Made by a program: the position numbers and the translations under genes | Notes under the pieces: generated by a model | Told to the model about the DNA's origin: nothing | What the model saw: the letters and a program-made list of their open reading frames with translations, nothing else | Database searches by the model: none | Assembly: GCA_945865175.1 (NCBI GenBank) | Contig: CAMBDA010000033.1 | Location: 1-34,655 of the forward strand | Direction: 5' to 3' | From: an uncultured Prevotellaceae bacterium | GTDB lineage: Bacteria > Bacteroidota > Bacteroidia > Bacteroidales > Bacteroidaceae | Length of the DNA stretch: 34,655 nucleotides | Part shown: in pieces, positions 23,730 through 31,879 of the stretch | Layout of the letters: each line of letters begins with the position of its first letter | Numbering within the stretch: the stretch's first letter is position 1

Positions 23730-24614
23730 ATGAAAAGGATTTTCTCCTATGCTCTGCTTCTGGTGGTGGCCCTGTCAATGGGTCTCCCGGCCAATGCCAA
23801 GAAGAAAGAGATTGCCTTCCAGATGTACAGCGTGCGCGACCTTATCGGTGACCCAGGCAAATATGCAAAGAACCATGAAAGCGCTCTGAAGCAGCTGGCA
23901 GCAATGGGATATACAGCTGTGGAAGCTGCACACTATGGCGACGGAAAACTGTATGGCGTGACGCCCGAACAGTTCAAGGCCGATATTGAGGCTGCCGGGC
24001 TGAAGGTGCTTTCGAGCCACGTGGGGCACAACCTCAACGATGAGGAACTGGCCTCGGGCAATTTCCAGGGTGCCCTTGCATGGTGGGATCAATGTATTGC
24101 TGCCCATAAGGCCGCAGGGATGAAATATCTGGTGAACCCTGGTGTCAACTACCCCCGCAACCTCAAGGAAGCCCAGGTCATCTGCGACTACCTCAATAAG
24201 ATTGGTGAAAGGGCCAATGCCGCCGGTCTGAAGTTTGGCTACCACAACCATTCCCACGAATTCAACAAGGTGGAAGGCAAGGTGTGGTACGACTATATGA
24301 TTGAGCACACCGACCCCACCAAGGTCTTCTTCGAGATGGATGTATACTGGGCTGTCCGTGGACAAGTGAGCCCAGTGGAGTATTTCAAGAAGTACCCCGG
24401 ACGCTTCACCCTGCTCCACATCAAGGACCACACCGAGATTGGCCAGAGTGGCATGGTGGGTTTTGACGCCATCTTCAAGAACGCTGAAACAGCCGGATTG
24501 AAGGGCTGGGTGGTAGAGCTTGAACATGGAAGCAGCGCCGACATTCTGGAAGGCATGAAACTGAGCGCTGACTATCTCAAGGCAGCAAAGTTTGTAAAGC
24601 CTTCTTATGAATAA
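23730..24614 (+). CDS. Exported sugar isomerase/epimerase-like TIM barrel, copy 1
   Basis: A 294-residue protein of the AP endonuclease 2/xylose isomerase-like TIM-barrel family with a Sec signal peptide (MKRIFSYALLLVVALSMGLPANA). Barrel motifs include IAFQMYSVRDLI at strand 1, YTAVEAA, LKVLSSHVGH, KFGYHNHSHEF with metal-binding His residues, VFFEMDVYWAVRGQ, FTLLHIKDH and WVVELEHGSS with the conserved metal Glu. Members near DUF1080 genes act as hydratases or isomerases on 3-keto sugar intermediates. The next gene is a close copy. A stretch of 38 identical bases at 23817-23854 is shared with that copy. Confidence 0.85.
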   Translation: MKRIFSYALLLVVALSMGLPANAKKKEIAFQMYSVRDLIGDPGKYAKNHESALKQLAAMGYTAVEAAHYGDGKLYGVTPEQFKADIEAAGLKVLSSHVGHNLNDEELASGNFQGALAWWDQCIAAHKAAGMKYLVNPGVNYPRNLKEAQVICDYLNKIGERANAAGLKFGYHNHSHEFNKVEGKVWYDYMIEHTDPTKVFFEMDVYWAVRGQVSPVEYFKKYPGRFTLLHIKDHTEIGQSGMVGFDAIFKNAETAGLKGWVVELEHGSSADILEGMKLSADYLKAAKFVKPSYE

Positions 24615-24668
24615 GCCGCAACCACAGACAAAACAATTATTCAAAAACAAACAAAAAAGACAACAAAC

Positions 24669-25568
24669 ATGAAAAAGTTATTGATTCTGCTCTGCATACT
24701 TTCATGCACCATTGTCACTGCCTGCGCCCCCGCTGCACAACAGCAGCAACAGCCCAAGAAGGAAATGGCGTTCCAGATGTACAGCGTGCGCGACCTTATC
24801 GGTGACCCCGACAAGTTTGCCCAGAACCAGGCCGATGTGCTCAAGCGTCTGGCCGAGATGGGATACACCGCTGTGGAGGCTGCCTGCTATGATAATGGCA
24901 AGCTCTATGGCATGGAGCCTGAAGAGTTCAAGGCAGCCATTGAGGCCGCTGGCCTGAAGGTGCTCAGTTCACACACCACCCGTAACCTTTCCGACGAGGA
25001 AATCCAGAACCGTGACTTTACGGAAGCCCTCAAGTGGTGGGACCAGTGCATCGATGCCCACAAGCGTGCCGGATGCAGCTACATCGTGATTCCCTGGTGC
25101 AACGTTCCTCCCACACTGGAAGCCCTGAAGGTTATCTGCGAGTTCTACAGCGAAGTGGGCAGCCGCGTGAACGCAGCTGGCATGAAACTGGGTTACCACA
25201 ACCACAGCCACGAGTACCAGAAGGTTGAGGACAAGGTGATGCTCGAATACATGCTTGAGAACACCGATCCTGCCAAGCTTTTCTTCGAAATGGATGTCTA
25301 CTGGACCGTTCGCGGCCAGGTGGCTCCTGTAGCGATGTTCAAGAAATACCCCGGACGCTTCACACTGCTCCACATCAAGGATGACAGCGAAATCGGACAA
25401 AGTGGAATGGTAGGCTTCGACGCCATCTTCAACAATGCCGAAACGGCAGGCCTGAAAGGCTGGATTGTGGAGCTGGAGCACGCCAGCACGCCCGACATCA
25501 TGGCCGGCATGAAGATGAGTGCCGACTATCTGCTCAATGCAGCGTTTGTAAAGGAATCATACGAATAA
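24669..25568 (+). CDS. Lipoprotein sugar isomerase/epimerase-like TIM barrel, copy 2
   Basis: A 299-residue paralogue of the previous gene, with the same barrel motifs (MAFQMYSVRDLI, LGYHNHSHEYQ, FFEMDVYWTVRGQ, LHIKDDSE, WIVELEHAS). The N-terminus differs: a lipoprotein signal (ILSCTIVTAC, Cys at about residue 19) followed by a Gln-rich linker (APAAQQQQQPKK), so it is anchored to a membrane while copy 1 is free in the periplasm. Metal ligands are conserved in both. The loop after strand 3 differs (CSYIVIPWCNVPPT here, MKYLVNPGVNYPRN in copy 1), which may alter substrate choice. A strong terminator follows. Confidence 0.85.
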   Translation: MKKLLILLCILSCTIVTACAPAAQQQQQPKKEMAFQMYSVRDLIGDPDKFAQNQADVLKRLAEMGYTAVEAACYDNGKLYGMEPEEFKAAIEAAGLKVLSSHTTRNLSDEEIQNRDFTEALKWWDQCIDAHKRAGCSYIVIPWCNVPPTLEALKVICEFYSEVGSRVNAAGMKLGYHNHSHEYQKVEDKVMLEYMLENTDPAKLFFEMDVYWTVRGQVAPVAMFKKYPGRFTLLHIKDDSEIGQSGMVGFDAIFNNAETAGLKGWIVELEHASTPDIMAGMKMSADYLLNAAFVKESYE

Positions 25569-25582
25569 TCATTTATCTACAC

Positions 25583-25626
25583 AAGGGGTTGCAGGTCTTC
25601 CTAAAGGGCTGTGCAACCCCTTTTTC
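25583..25626 (+). terminator. Intrinsic terminator directly in front of tatC
   Basis: AAGGGGTTGCA (25583-25593) pairs perfectly with TGCAACCCCTT (25612-25622) and is followed by T residues to 25625. It ends only about 11 nt before the tatC ATG (25637). No TAnnTTTG follows, so tatC must depend on read-through or on an unrecognised promoter upstream. Confidence 0.8.
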
Positions 25627-25636
25627 AATTAAAATA

Positions 25637-26455
25637 ATGGAAGAGAAAAAACAGATTACCAACAAAGAGGCCGGTGCACCCGAAGAAGAGGCTGGCGAGA
25701 GCATGTCGTTTTGGGACCACCTGGAAGTGCTCCGCTGGGCCATATTCCGCATCGCGTGTTTCCTGTGTGTGTGCATGGTGGGTACATTCATAGCCATGCC
25801 CTACATTTTCGACAACTACATTCTGGCCCCCACCTCCAACAATTTCTTTGTCTACCAATGGCTTCAGAAGCATGGTCATGGACTGATTCAGATGAACCCC
25901 GACTTTTCCGTGGAAATCATCAACATCAACGTAGCAAGCCAGTTCATGACCCACATCCAGACAGCCATATCGCTGGCTGCCATCATCACCTTTCCCTACA
26001 TCATTTACGAAGTGTGGAAATTCATCAGACCGGCCCTTTTCGACAATGAAATCAAGCATCTGCGTCCGGCCTTCCTTGGCGGAACCGTGATGTTCTTCAT
26101 CGGATGTGCCATCGGCTATTTGCTTGTCTTCCCCTTCACATTCAGGTTTCTGATGGAATATGAGCTCAGCGCTTCCATCCACAACCAGATAAACCTGTCC
26201 TCCTATATCGGCAATTTCACCATGCTCATCCTGGTGATGGGTATTGTGTTTGAGATGCCGCTGCTGGCATGGTTGCTCTCCAGCCTTGGCCTGCTCAACA
26301 AAGGAATGCTCACCGAATACCGCCGTCATGCTGTGGTGGTACTGCTGGTAGGTGCAGCCTTTATCACCCCCAGCGGTGACCCCTTCACACTCATGCTCGT
26401 TTTCATACCCTTATATGTGCTCTACGAACTCTCCATTCTGGTGGTCCGCAAATAG
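25637..26455 (+). CDS. tatC: Sec-independent protein translocase TatC
   Basis: A 272-residue multispanning inner-membrane protein, the Tat signal receptor. It has the cytosolic N-terminus SFWDHLEVLRWAIFR, six membrane helices, the periplasmic loop with FIRPALFDNEIKHLR, and the ending FITPSGDPFTLMLVFIPLYVLYELSIL, all typical of TatC. The N-terminal 25 residues are an acidic extension. The start at 25637 comes right behind a terminator hairpin; a frame starting upstream passes through the hairpin and is rejected. The gene's last 41 nt overlap the GH78 gene. With TatA at 20980 it makes the whole Tat machinery of this locus. Confidence 0.93.
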   Translation: MEEKKQITNKEAGAPEEEAGESMSFWDHLEVLRWAIFRIACFLCVCMVGTFIAMPYIFDNYILAPTSNNFFVYQWLQKHGHGLIQMNPDFSVEIININVASQFMTHIQTAISLAAIITFPYIIYEVWKFIRPALFDNEIKHLRPAFLGGTVMFFIGCAIGYLLVFPFTFRFLMEYELSASIHNQINLSSYIGNFTMLILVMGIVFEMPLLAWLLSSLGLLNKGMLTEYRRHAVVVLLVGAAFITPSGDPFTLMLVFIPLYVLYELSILVVRK

Positions 26456-28718
26456 GTTCTTACTGACCCTGACCCTTATTCTGCCGTCAATCGTCTGTGC
26501 CCAAGTGAATGCCCCCAGACGATTGATGACAGATTTGCTGGAACACACCGACTGTGTTTTCAAGGAGGGTGTGCTCAGCACCATTTCCCTGGAGATGGCC
26601 TTCCAGGACACACGGCTGAAGGTTGCCGAGATACACACCCCCACCCCACACCTGAGTTGGCAGCTCTCCACCTCACATCCCAACACCATCCAGCAAGCCT
26701 ACGAGATACAGCTGGCAACCAGCAGAGAGAAACTGCTGGCCGATGCTCCCGACCTTTGGGACAGCGGACGTGTGGAATCATCCCAGAACCTGGCGGTCCC
26801 GTATGACGGAAAAGCATTACAGTCGGGACAGTGCTATTGGTGGCGTGTGAGGGTATGGGACAACTATGGACAAATAAGCCTTTATTCCGAGCCAAAGGCA
26901 TTCCGCACAGCCTCCACCTTTTCTGATACCATAGCACGCTATCCACTGCAGAAATCCTACGAAGCCCCCATCGGCATAACCCATGAAAACAACGTTTATT
27001 TCATTGACTTCGGACAAGCCACATTCGGACAGGTAACGCTCTCGCTCTTTGCTACAGGCAGCCAGGACACTGTCACCCTCCATTTGGGTGAGGCTCAGAA
27101 AGACGGGCGAGTGGACCGTCATCCTGGAGGCTCCATACGCTATACGTCCTATCGTATACCTCTGCGCCAAGGACAGCACACCTATACCCTCCAGATTATC
27201 CCTGACAAGAGAAATACCGACCCCAATGCAAACGAGAGTGGTGTACACCCCATCCTCATGCCCTCCTATATCGGGGAGGTTTATCCATTCCGCTATTGCG
27301 AGCTGGAACACTATAACGGGCTGTTGCGCAAAAACGACATTGTCCGTCACAGCGTGCATTACCCCTTCGACCCAGGAGCCTCCTGGTTCAGCTGCAACGA
27401 TTCTGTACTGAATCGCGTGTGGCAACTGTGCAAGCACACCATCAAGGCCACCTCCTTCTGTGGAGTGTATGTAGACGGTGACCGTGAGCGCATTCCCTAC
27501 GAGGCAGATGCCTATATCAACCAACTGTCCCATTATAGTGTGGACCAAGAGTTCTCCATGGCCCGGTACACCATCGACCATCTCATCAAATGGCCCACAT
27601 GGCCCACTGAATGGCTTATGCAATCGGTGCTCATGGCATGGAACGACTATCTTTATACAGGCGACACCCTCCTCATCAGCCGTCACTACGACATGCTCCG
27701 CCAACGTACACTGTCTGCGCTGCGAGACAGCACGGGACTTGTGACCAGCAAGATGCAGACTCCTGCTATTCTGCGCCAACTGGGTTTCCACGGCAAAGCA
27801 ATACGCGACATCGTGGATTGGCCGCAATCCGGAGCTGCAGGCATAGAAAAGACTGAAGAAGGAGAGGCCGATGGATTCGTACTCTCACGCTACAATGCTG
27901 TGGTGAATGCCTACCACTACCGTACGCTCAGGATGATGGAGCAGATAGCCACAGTCCTTGGTCACACTCAGGATGCCACAACCTACACTCAAGATGCCGA
28001 CCGTTTCTTCACCCTCTTCAACCAGCACTTCTTCAATCCGCAAACCGGATGTTACAGCGATGCACCAGGAAGCAGCCACCAAAGCCTGCATGCCAACATG
28101 TTCGCACTGGCATTCCAACTGGTGCCTGCCGAACATCTCAGTACCGTGTGCAACCACATACAGTCGCGCGGAATGGCATGTAGCGTATATGGTGCCCAGT
28201 TCCTGATGGATGCCCTTTTCGAAGCGGGCGTCGACGAATATGCCATGTCGCTGCTCAATGCCACAGGCAAGCGGAGCTGGTACAATATGATTCGCTTGGG
28301 CAGCAGTGTATGTCTGGAGGCCTGGGATCCGGTCTTCAAGCCCAACCTCGACTGGAACCATGCATGGGGTGCTGCTCCAGCCAATCTCATTCCCCGCTAT
28401 GTGATGGGGCTGGAACCATTGGAAGGCGGATTCCGCAAATTGCGCATCAAGCCCCATCCCGGAACCCTGGAGTTTGCCAGTGCCATCATCCCCACCATCC
28501 AAGGCGATGTGCGCATCACCTATGACAACAGCCAATGCAACCGGTTTGAAATCCATGTGGTCACGCCTCCCAACACCACTACCGAGATATGGCTTCCCCG
28601 ATATGGGAAAACCCATACGCTACTCATAGACGGCACTCACACACGTGCTGAAATACAAGGCTCATATCTGGTGACTGTCCTAGGGTCAGGCGCTCACAAC
28701 CTCATCTCAGAAGAATAG
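26415..28718 (+). CDS. Secreted alpha-L-rhamnosidase (GH78)
   Basis: A 767-residue glycoside hydrolase that removes terminal alpha-L-rhamnose. The N-terminus is unusual: the only in-frame ATG that leaves a signal peptide is at 26415, inside tatC, giving a 14-residue leader before the hydrophobic core (FLLTLTLILPSIVCAQ). A Fn3-like domain (LSWQL to WWRVRVWDNYGQ), a beta-sandwich, then the (alpha/alpha)6 barrel follow. The catalytic region is VDGDRERIPYEADA (about residues 352-366), with the acidic residues of the GH78 R-x-E-R-x-x-x-x-x-D type, and the second carboxylate is in SVCLEAWD (about 632). It probably feeds the 3-keto glycoside pathway next door. Confidence 0.87.
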   Translation: MCSTNSPFWWSANRFLLTLTLILPSIVCAQVNAPRRLMTDLLEHTDCVFKEGVLSTISLEMAFQDTRLKVAEIHTPTPHLSWQLSTSHPNTIQQAYEIQLATSREKLLADAPDLWDSGRVESSQNLAVPYDGKALQSGQCYWWRVRVWDNYGQISLYSEPKAFRTASTFSDTIARYPLQKSYEAPIGITHENNVYFIDFGQATFGQVTLSLFATGSQDTVTLHLGEAQKDGRVDRHPGGSIRYTSYRIPLRQGQHTYTLQIIPDKRNTDPNANESGVHPILMPSYIGEVYPFRYCELEHYNGLLRKNDIVRHSVHYPFDPGASWFSCNDSVLNRVWQLCKHTIKATSFCGVYVDGDRERIPYEADAYINQLSHYSVDQEFSMARYTIDHLIKWPTWPTEWLMQSVLMAWNDYLYTGDTLLISRHYDMLRQRTLSALRDSTGLVTSKMQTPAILRQLGFHGKAIRDIVDWPQSGAAGIEKTEEGEADGFVLSRYNAVVNAYHYRTLRMMEQIATVLGHTQDATTYTQDADRFFTLFNQHFFNPQTGCYSDAPGSSHQSLHANMFALAFQLVPAEHLSTVCNHIQSRGMACSVYGAQFLMDALFEAGVDEYAMSLLNATGKRSWYNMIRLGSSVCLEAWDPVFKPNLDWNHAWGAAPANLIPRYVMGLEPLEGGFRKLRIKPHPGTLEFASAIIPTIQGDVRITYDNSQCNRFEIHVVTPPNTTTEIWLPRYGKTHTLLIDGTHTRAEIQGSYLVTVLGSGAHNLISEE

Positions 28719-28741
28719 CACAGGAGGCCGGGTTTTCGGAA

Positions 28742-29083
28742 TCATTGGCTGGGCGAGAGGGAAAGGGTTATCCTTTCACGCATCAGATGCCTGATAGCTG
28801 CTATCGGATGGTAGATAATCATCCTGGGTCCCGACCATCTCATCACCATTCTGATACGCTCTTTCATCTCTGGCCTGTAGCAATGCACGGGACATTTCTT
28901 GCAGGTGGGCTTGTGCTCGCCATAACGACATCTGCTGAGTCGGCTGTGGGCATAGTCCAGCAGTTCCTTGCAGCTTGGGCATAGTTCGTCATGCCCTTCG
29001 CATTTCCGGCAATACAGACGTATCATCTGCTCCACCACCGCCTTTTCTTCTTCTATGCGCGTGTTATTCATTCTTGCACTCAT
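28742..29083 (-). CDS. YgbA_NO-type protein (nitrous oxide-stimulated promoter family)
   Basis: A 113-residue Cys-rich protein of the family named for nitrous oxide-stimulated promoters. The Cys pairs are YCRKCEG, LCPSCKEL and TCKKCPVHCY, with a basic RCRYGEHKP stretch; these may bind a metal or a Fe-S cluster. The tail (RMVMRWSGPRMIIYHPIAAIRHL) is the strongly conserved family signature. Start ATG 29083 overlaps the HD-domain gene by 20 nt; a second ATG four codons later is possible. In enterobacteria the homologue is induced by nitric oxide. The product is not secreted. Confidence 0.8.
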   Translation of the reverse strand: MSARMNNTRIEEEKAVVEQMIRLYCRKCEGHDELCPSCKELLDYAHSRLSRCRYGEHKPTCKKCPVHCYRPEMKERIRMVMRWSGPRMIIYHPIAAIRHLMRERITLSLSPSQ

Positions 29084-29576
29084 CTATGCCATACATTGTT
29101 TCAAGCATTCTTGTTCCGCTCCCTGTCCGGAAGATGTTCTTGCGGACAGCACGTATAGCATGAGGGGATTCTTCGTCCTCATACAGATTAACGAGGAAGT
29201 CAGCCTCGATGAGTATCTGATAGTCCCAATCCTCGCACACATGGTAGGTGTGGTGATGGCCTACGAGCCAACAGATACGTTCAATCTCTTTGTCTGAATA
29301 ACCGCCAAGACGTGTCAGCAGCTCCCGGGCGACAGCAGGACCTTCCTGCTCCTGTAGCTTGCCGTTTTGATGTCCATATTTCTGTTCACTCGCCCTTATT
29401 CCCATGTCATGAACGAGGGCTGCACTTTCTAGTATGAACTGCGTTTCCTCGTCCAATCCTTCACTTCTGCCTATCACCGAGGCGTAGGCATGAACTTTAG
29501 TCGTATGCTGTATGCGCTTGGGGTCGCCGTTGTTATATTCAATCATGGCGAGCGCCAATTCTTCAATTTTATCCAC
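29064..29576 (-). CDS. HD-domain phosphohydrolase
   Basis: A 170-residue HD-superfamily protein. The metal ligands are the His in IQHTTKVHAY, the HD pair in LVHDMGI, a His in KYGHQNG, the HHHTYH stretch and the Asp of LIEADFLVN. Members hydrolyse nucleotide or phosphate esters; the exact substrate is unknown. It overlaps the YgbA_NO gene, so the two are expressed together. The start codon is the first ATG after a stretch (29577-29683) that shows no clear promoter box. Confidence 0.82.
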   Translation of the reverse strand: MDKIEELALAMIEYNNGDPKRIQHTTKVHAYASVIGRSEGLDEETQFILESAALVHDMGIRASEQKYGHQNGKLQEQEGPAVARELLTRLGGYSDKEIERICWLVGHHHTYHVCEDWDYQILIEADFLVNLYEDEESPHAIRAVRKNIFRTGSGTRMLETMYGIDECKNE

Positions 29577-29683
29577 AAATGTTATTTTACATTATTTCTG
29601 ATTCAAAGTGTTATATCTACCTATGGACGCTTGTCTTCAATACGAAAGATTAGGTGCATGCCATACCTGACCCTAAGGGATTT

Positions 29684-30442
29684 TTAGATATACAACTCGT
29701 TTTCTTTCCTGGTGGCACAGACTTTTTTCAGACCTTGTGTTGCCAGGAAGTTCATGACCGCTCCAATGTTTCTCACCCCTGTTGGGCATACCGACACGCA
29801 CTTCATGCAGGATATGCACTTGGCAGTATCAACCGTTTTGGGGTCAGATAGTGGAATGGCATCGGCTGGACATTGTCTGGCGCAAAGGCCACAACGATTG
29901 CATCCGCGTCTTCCTTTGGGGTGTGGCACCTTGCCGCCTTTCTTGTAAGGACGGTTGCCTGGAAGCTTTGGCATAGCGCAGTCTGTACCTTCTGCCTTCT
30001 TCATGATGTCAGCAGCGAAACGTCGGAGCGTCTGTTCATCATCGGCATCGGGTCGGCCTTTGCCATATTTCCTGATGATACTGTGCTCGGCTACGGCTCC
30101 TACAGCAGCAATCACACGGAAACCCATCTCTGTGGCCACGTCCTGCATCTCCAATAGTGCATCATCGTAGGCACGGTTGCCATAGACAGCTACCACCACA
30201 CATTTCGCCCCGTGGGGATTTACCATCCGCAGACGTTCTACAGCCAATGCCGGCACACGTCCTGCAAAAACGGGCAGAGCAATGACTGCCAGGTCATCCT
30301 CATGGATATGGGCCGGCCGGATGTCAGCGGCCTTGACGCACAGGTCTGTCACAACACTTTCCTTGTCTATGCCCCTACATAGGGTTTCGCTCACGCGTCG
30401 AGTACCTCCTGTGGGGCTGAATACTATTTGATGTATCTTCAT
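29684..30442 (-). CDS. EFR1-type flavodoxin-ferredoxin fusion protein
   Basis: A 252-residue cytosolic electron-transfer protein. The N-terminal 150 residues are flavodoxin-like (FSPTGGTRRVSETL binds the FMN phosphate; VVAVYGNRAYDDALLE is a second loop). The C-terminus holds two 4Fe-4S clusters, GCNRCGLCARQCPADAIP and CISCMKCVSVCPTG, with the usual C-x2-C-x2-C-x3-C-P. Such proteins move electrons to oxygen- or NO-detoxifying enzymes or to radical enzymes. The nearby YgbA_NO and HD genes face the same way, 107 nt downstream. Confidence 0.88.
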   Translation of the reverse strand: MKIHQIVFSPTGGTRRVSETLCRGIDKESVVTDLCVKAADIRPAHIHEDDLAVIALPVFAGRVPALAVERLRMVNPHGAKCVVVAVYGNRAYDDALLEMQDVATEMGFRVIAAVGAVAEHSIIRKYGKGRPDADDEQTLRRFAADIMKKAEGTDCAMPKLPGNRPYKKGGKVPHPKGRRGCNRCGLCARQCPADAIPLSDPKTVDTAKCISCMKCVSVCPTGVRNIGAVMNFLATQGLKKVCATRKENELYI

Positions 30443-30513
30443 CTGCTATTTACTTGTTTGTTGAGAATATCCTGATATTCATAAGATTCCTCTGTGGTGT
30501 CTAGTTGTATCTT

Positions 30514-31233
30514 TCAGTCAGGCTGTTGACCGTCGTGGGCCTTCCATGCACATGCTGTCAGTTTCATGTCGGTGAAGACCGCCTTGAAAGATGACTGCTC
30601 CGGAGAACAGGCATATATGCCGAATTGTATCTTGCCTCCGCCCTGATGCATGTGGCACACTCTCATCTGCGTGAAGTGTACACCATCCTGAGAGCATTCG
30701 ATACAATAGTCATCCTCTCTGCGAGATAGCCTATACCACATCGTCTTGACATTGGCCGGAATGGCTGTTGTCGCCCAGTCAGAATAACCATTATTGGTCA
30801 CTACGCTCCCCAAATGCTGAAACGCCTCGTTTTCGTATTCTACACTGCCCTTCAACCAGTTATCGCTGTCAAGATAAAGGACAATGCCGCATTGGTCAAA
30901 CCGATGATGGCTTTCGGTGAAGTCTGTCTTCACGATGAAACTGAAATACTTTTCCTCTGTCTCCATCTGGAATACAGGGGCGTTGTCGTTCCGAAAATGG
31001 TAATAGGTGCGTTGCCAAAGGTCGGTGCCTGGTTTTGTGACCACCTCTATGGTGTCATTCTGGATGGAGCAACTCTCTGGCTGCCTTGTCCACTTGAAGT
31101 TGTCGATATCCAGTATCATAACGTTTTGGTTTTGTACAATGTTCTCTTGATGTTTACTGTTTTCTTTGCCTGTACATGCCGCAAGCAATGACAGCATAGT
31201 GACTGTGATGATAATCTTCTTCATTCCTTTCAT
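30514..31233 (-). CDS. DUF1349-type lipoprotein
   Basis: A 239-residue lipoprotein with a Sec-II signal (MLSLLAAC, Cys about residue 19) and a concanavalin-like DUF1349 domain: FKWTRQPESCSIQNDTIEVVTKPGTDLWQRTYY split near residues 45-75, then KYFSFIVKTDF, QCGIVLYLDSDNWLKGSVEYE, and IQFGIYACSPEQSSFKAVFTDMKL at the end. The family binds or acts on carbohydrate, but its role is unclear. I start at the ATG at 31233, about 20 nt after the predicted transcription start. A second ATG three codons on (31224) has a better Shine-Dalgarno (AAAGGA) and is possible. Confidence 0.78.
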   Translation of the reverse strand: MKGMKKIIITVTMLSLLAACTGKENSKHQENIVQNQNVMILDIDNFKWTRQPESCSIQNDTIEVVTKPGTDLWQRTYYHFRNDNAPVFQMETEEKYFSFIVKTDFTESHHRFDQCGIVLYLDSDNWLKGSVEYENEAFQHLGSVVTNNGYSDWATTAIPANVKTMWYRLSRREDDYCIECSQDGVHFTQMRVCHMHQGGGKIQFGIYACSPEQSSFKAVFTDMKLTACAWKAHDGQQPD

Positions 31234-31259
31234 TCTGTCTCTTTTCCTATTTCTGCGTG

Positions 31260-31267
31260 CAAAGTTA
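31260..31267 (-). promoter_or_regulatory. -7 box of the DUF1349 lipoprotein
   Basis: Minus-strand TAACTTTG (CAAAGTTA at 31260-31267), the consensus. No clear TTG lies 20 nt upstream. The leader to the ATG at 31233 is about 20 nt. Confidence 0.6.
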
Positions 31268-31354
31268 CAAATTATATTCAGAATAATAAGCATACAGAGG
31301 CCATATAATTAACCGCTCTTGGTTTTTATGCGGAACACATTTCCGGAAAAAAGG

Positions 31355-31879
31355 TTATAGACGGCCTGCCCTCTCTAGTGCCAGCAAGAACTCTTTTTTT
31401 TCCAATCCTCCCGCGAACCCTGTCAGTGAACGGTTGCTGCCAATGACGCGATGGCAGGGGATAAGGATGTCGATGCCGTTGGCACCGATGGCCTGTGCCA
31501 CGGCCCTTGCACTCCTTGCATTGCCTACTTTCTCGGCTATTTCCATATAGCTCCTGGTTTCTCCGTATGGAATATCGAGCAATGCCCTCCATACCCGGAG
31601 CTGGAAGTCCGTCCCGACAGGGTGCAGCGGAATATTGAACTCCTTGCGGGTGCCTGCAAAATATTCATCCAGCTGCCTCATGGTCTTCTCAAGGACCGGA
31701 GAGGGCTCCATGCTGAAATCAGCCTTCACGAACCGCTCAATCCTACGTTTGTTTCGTTCGGCACACGGCATGCCGTTCCAGTCACACAGACACAGTTCAT
31801 CGCCCATCGATGCCAGAATCAGTTCCCCACAGGGTGAGCAATAGCATTGTATGTAAACCATTTGCGCAGCATTGTTCAT
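31355..31879 (-). CDS. ogt: O6-alkylguanine DNA alkyltransferase (methylated-DNA--cysteine methyltransferase)
   Basis: A 174-residue suicide DNA-repair protein that takes alkyl groups from O6-alkylguanine onto its own cysteine. The active site IPCHRVIGSNRSLTGFAGG is intact (Cys near residue 141), and the DNA-binding region has the recognition helix ARSARAVAQAIGAN with the Arg finger. The N-terminal ribonuclease-like part is present. The ATG overlaps the previous stop by 4 nt (ATGA), so it is the last gene of the operon with the YolD-like protein and the Y-family polymerase. Its position makes joint control with the polymerase very likely. Confidence 0.93.
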   Translation of the reverse strand: MNNAAQMVYIQCYCSPCGELILASMGDELCLCDWNGMPCAERNKRRIERFVKADFSMEPSPVLEKTMRQLDEYFAGTRKEFNIPLHPVGTDFQLRVWRALLDIPYGETRSYMEIAEKVGNARSARAVAQAIGANGIDILIPCHRVIGSNRSLTGFAGGLEKKEFLLALERAGRL

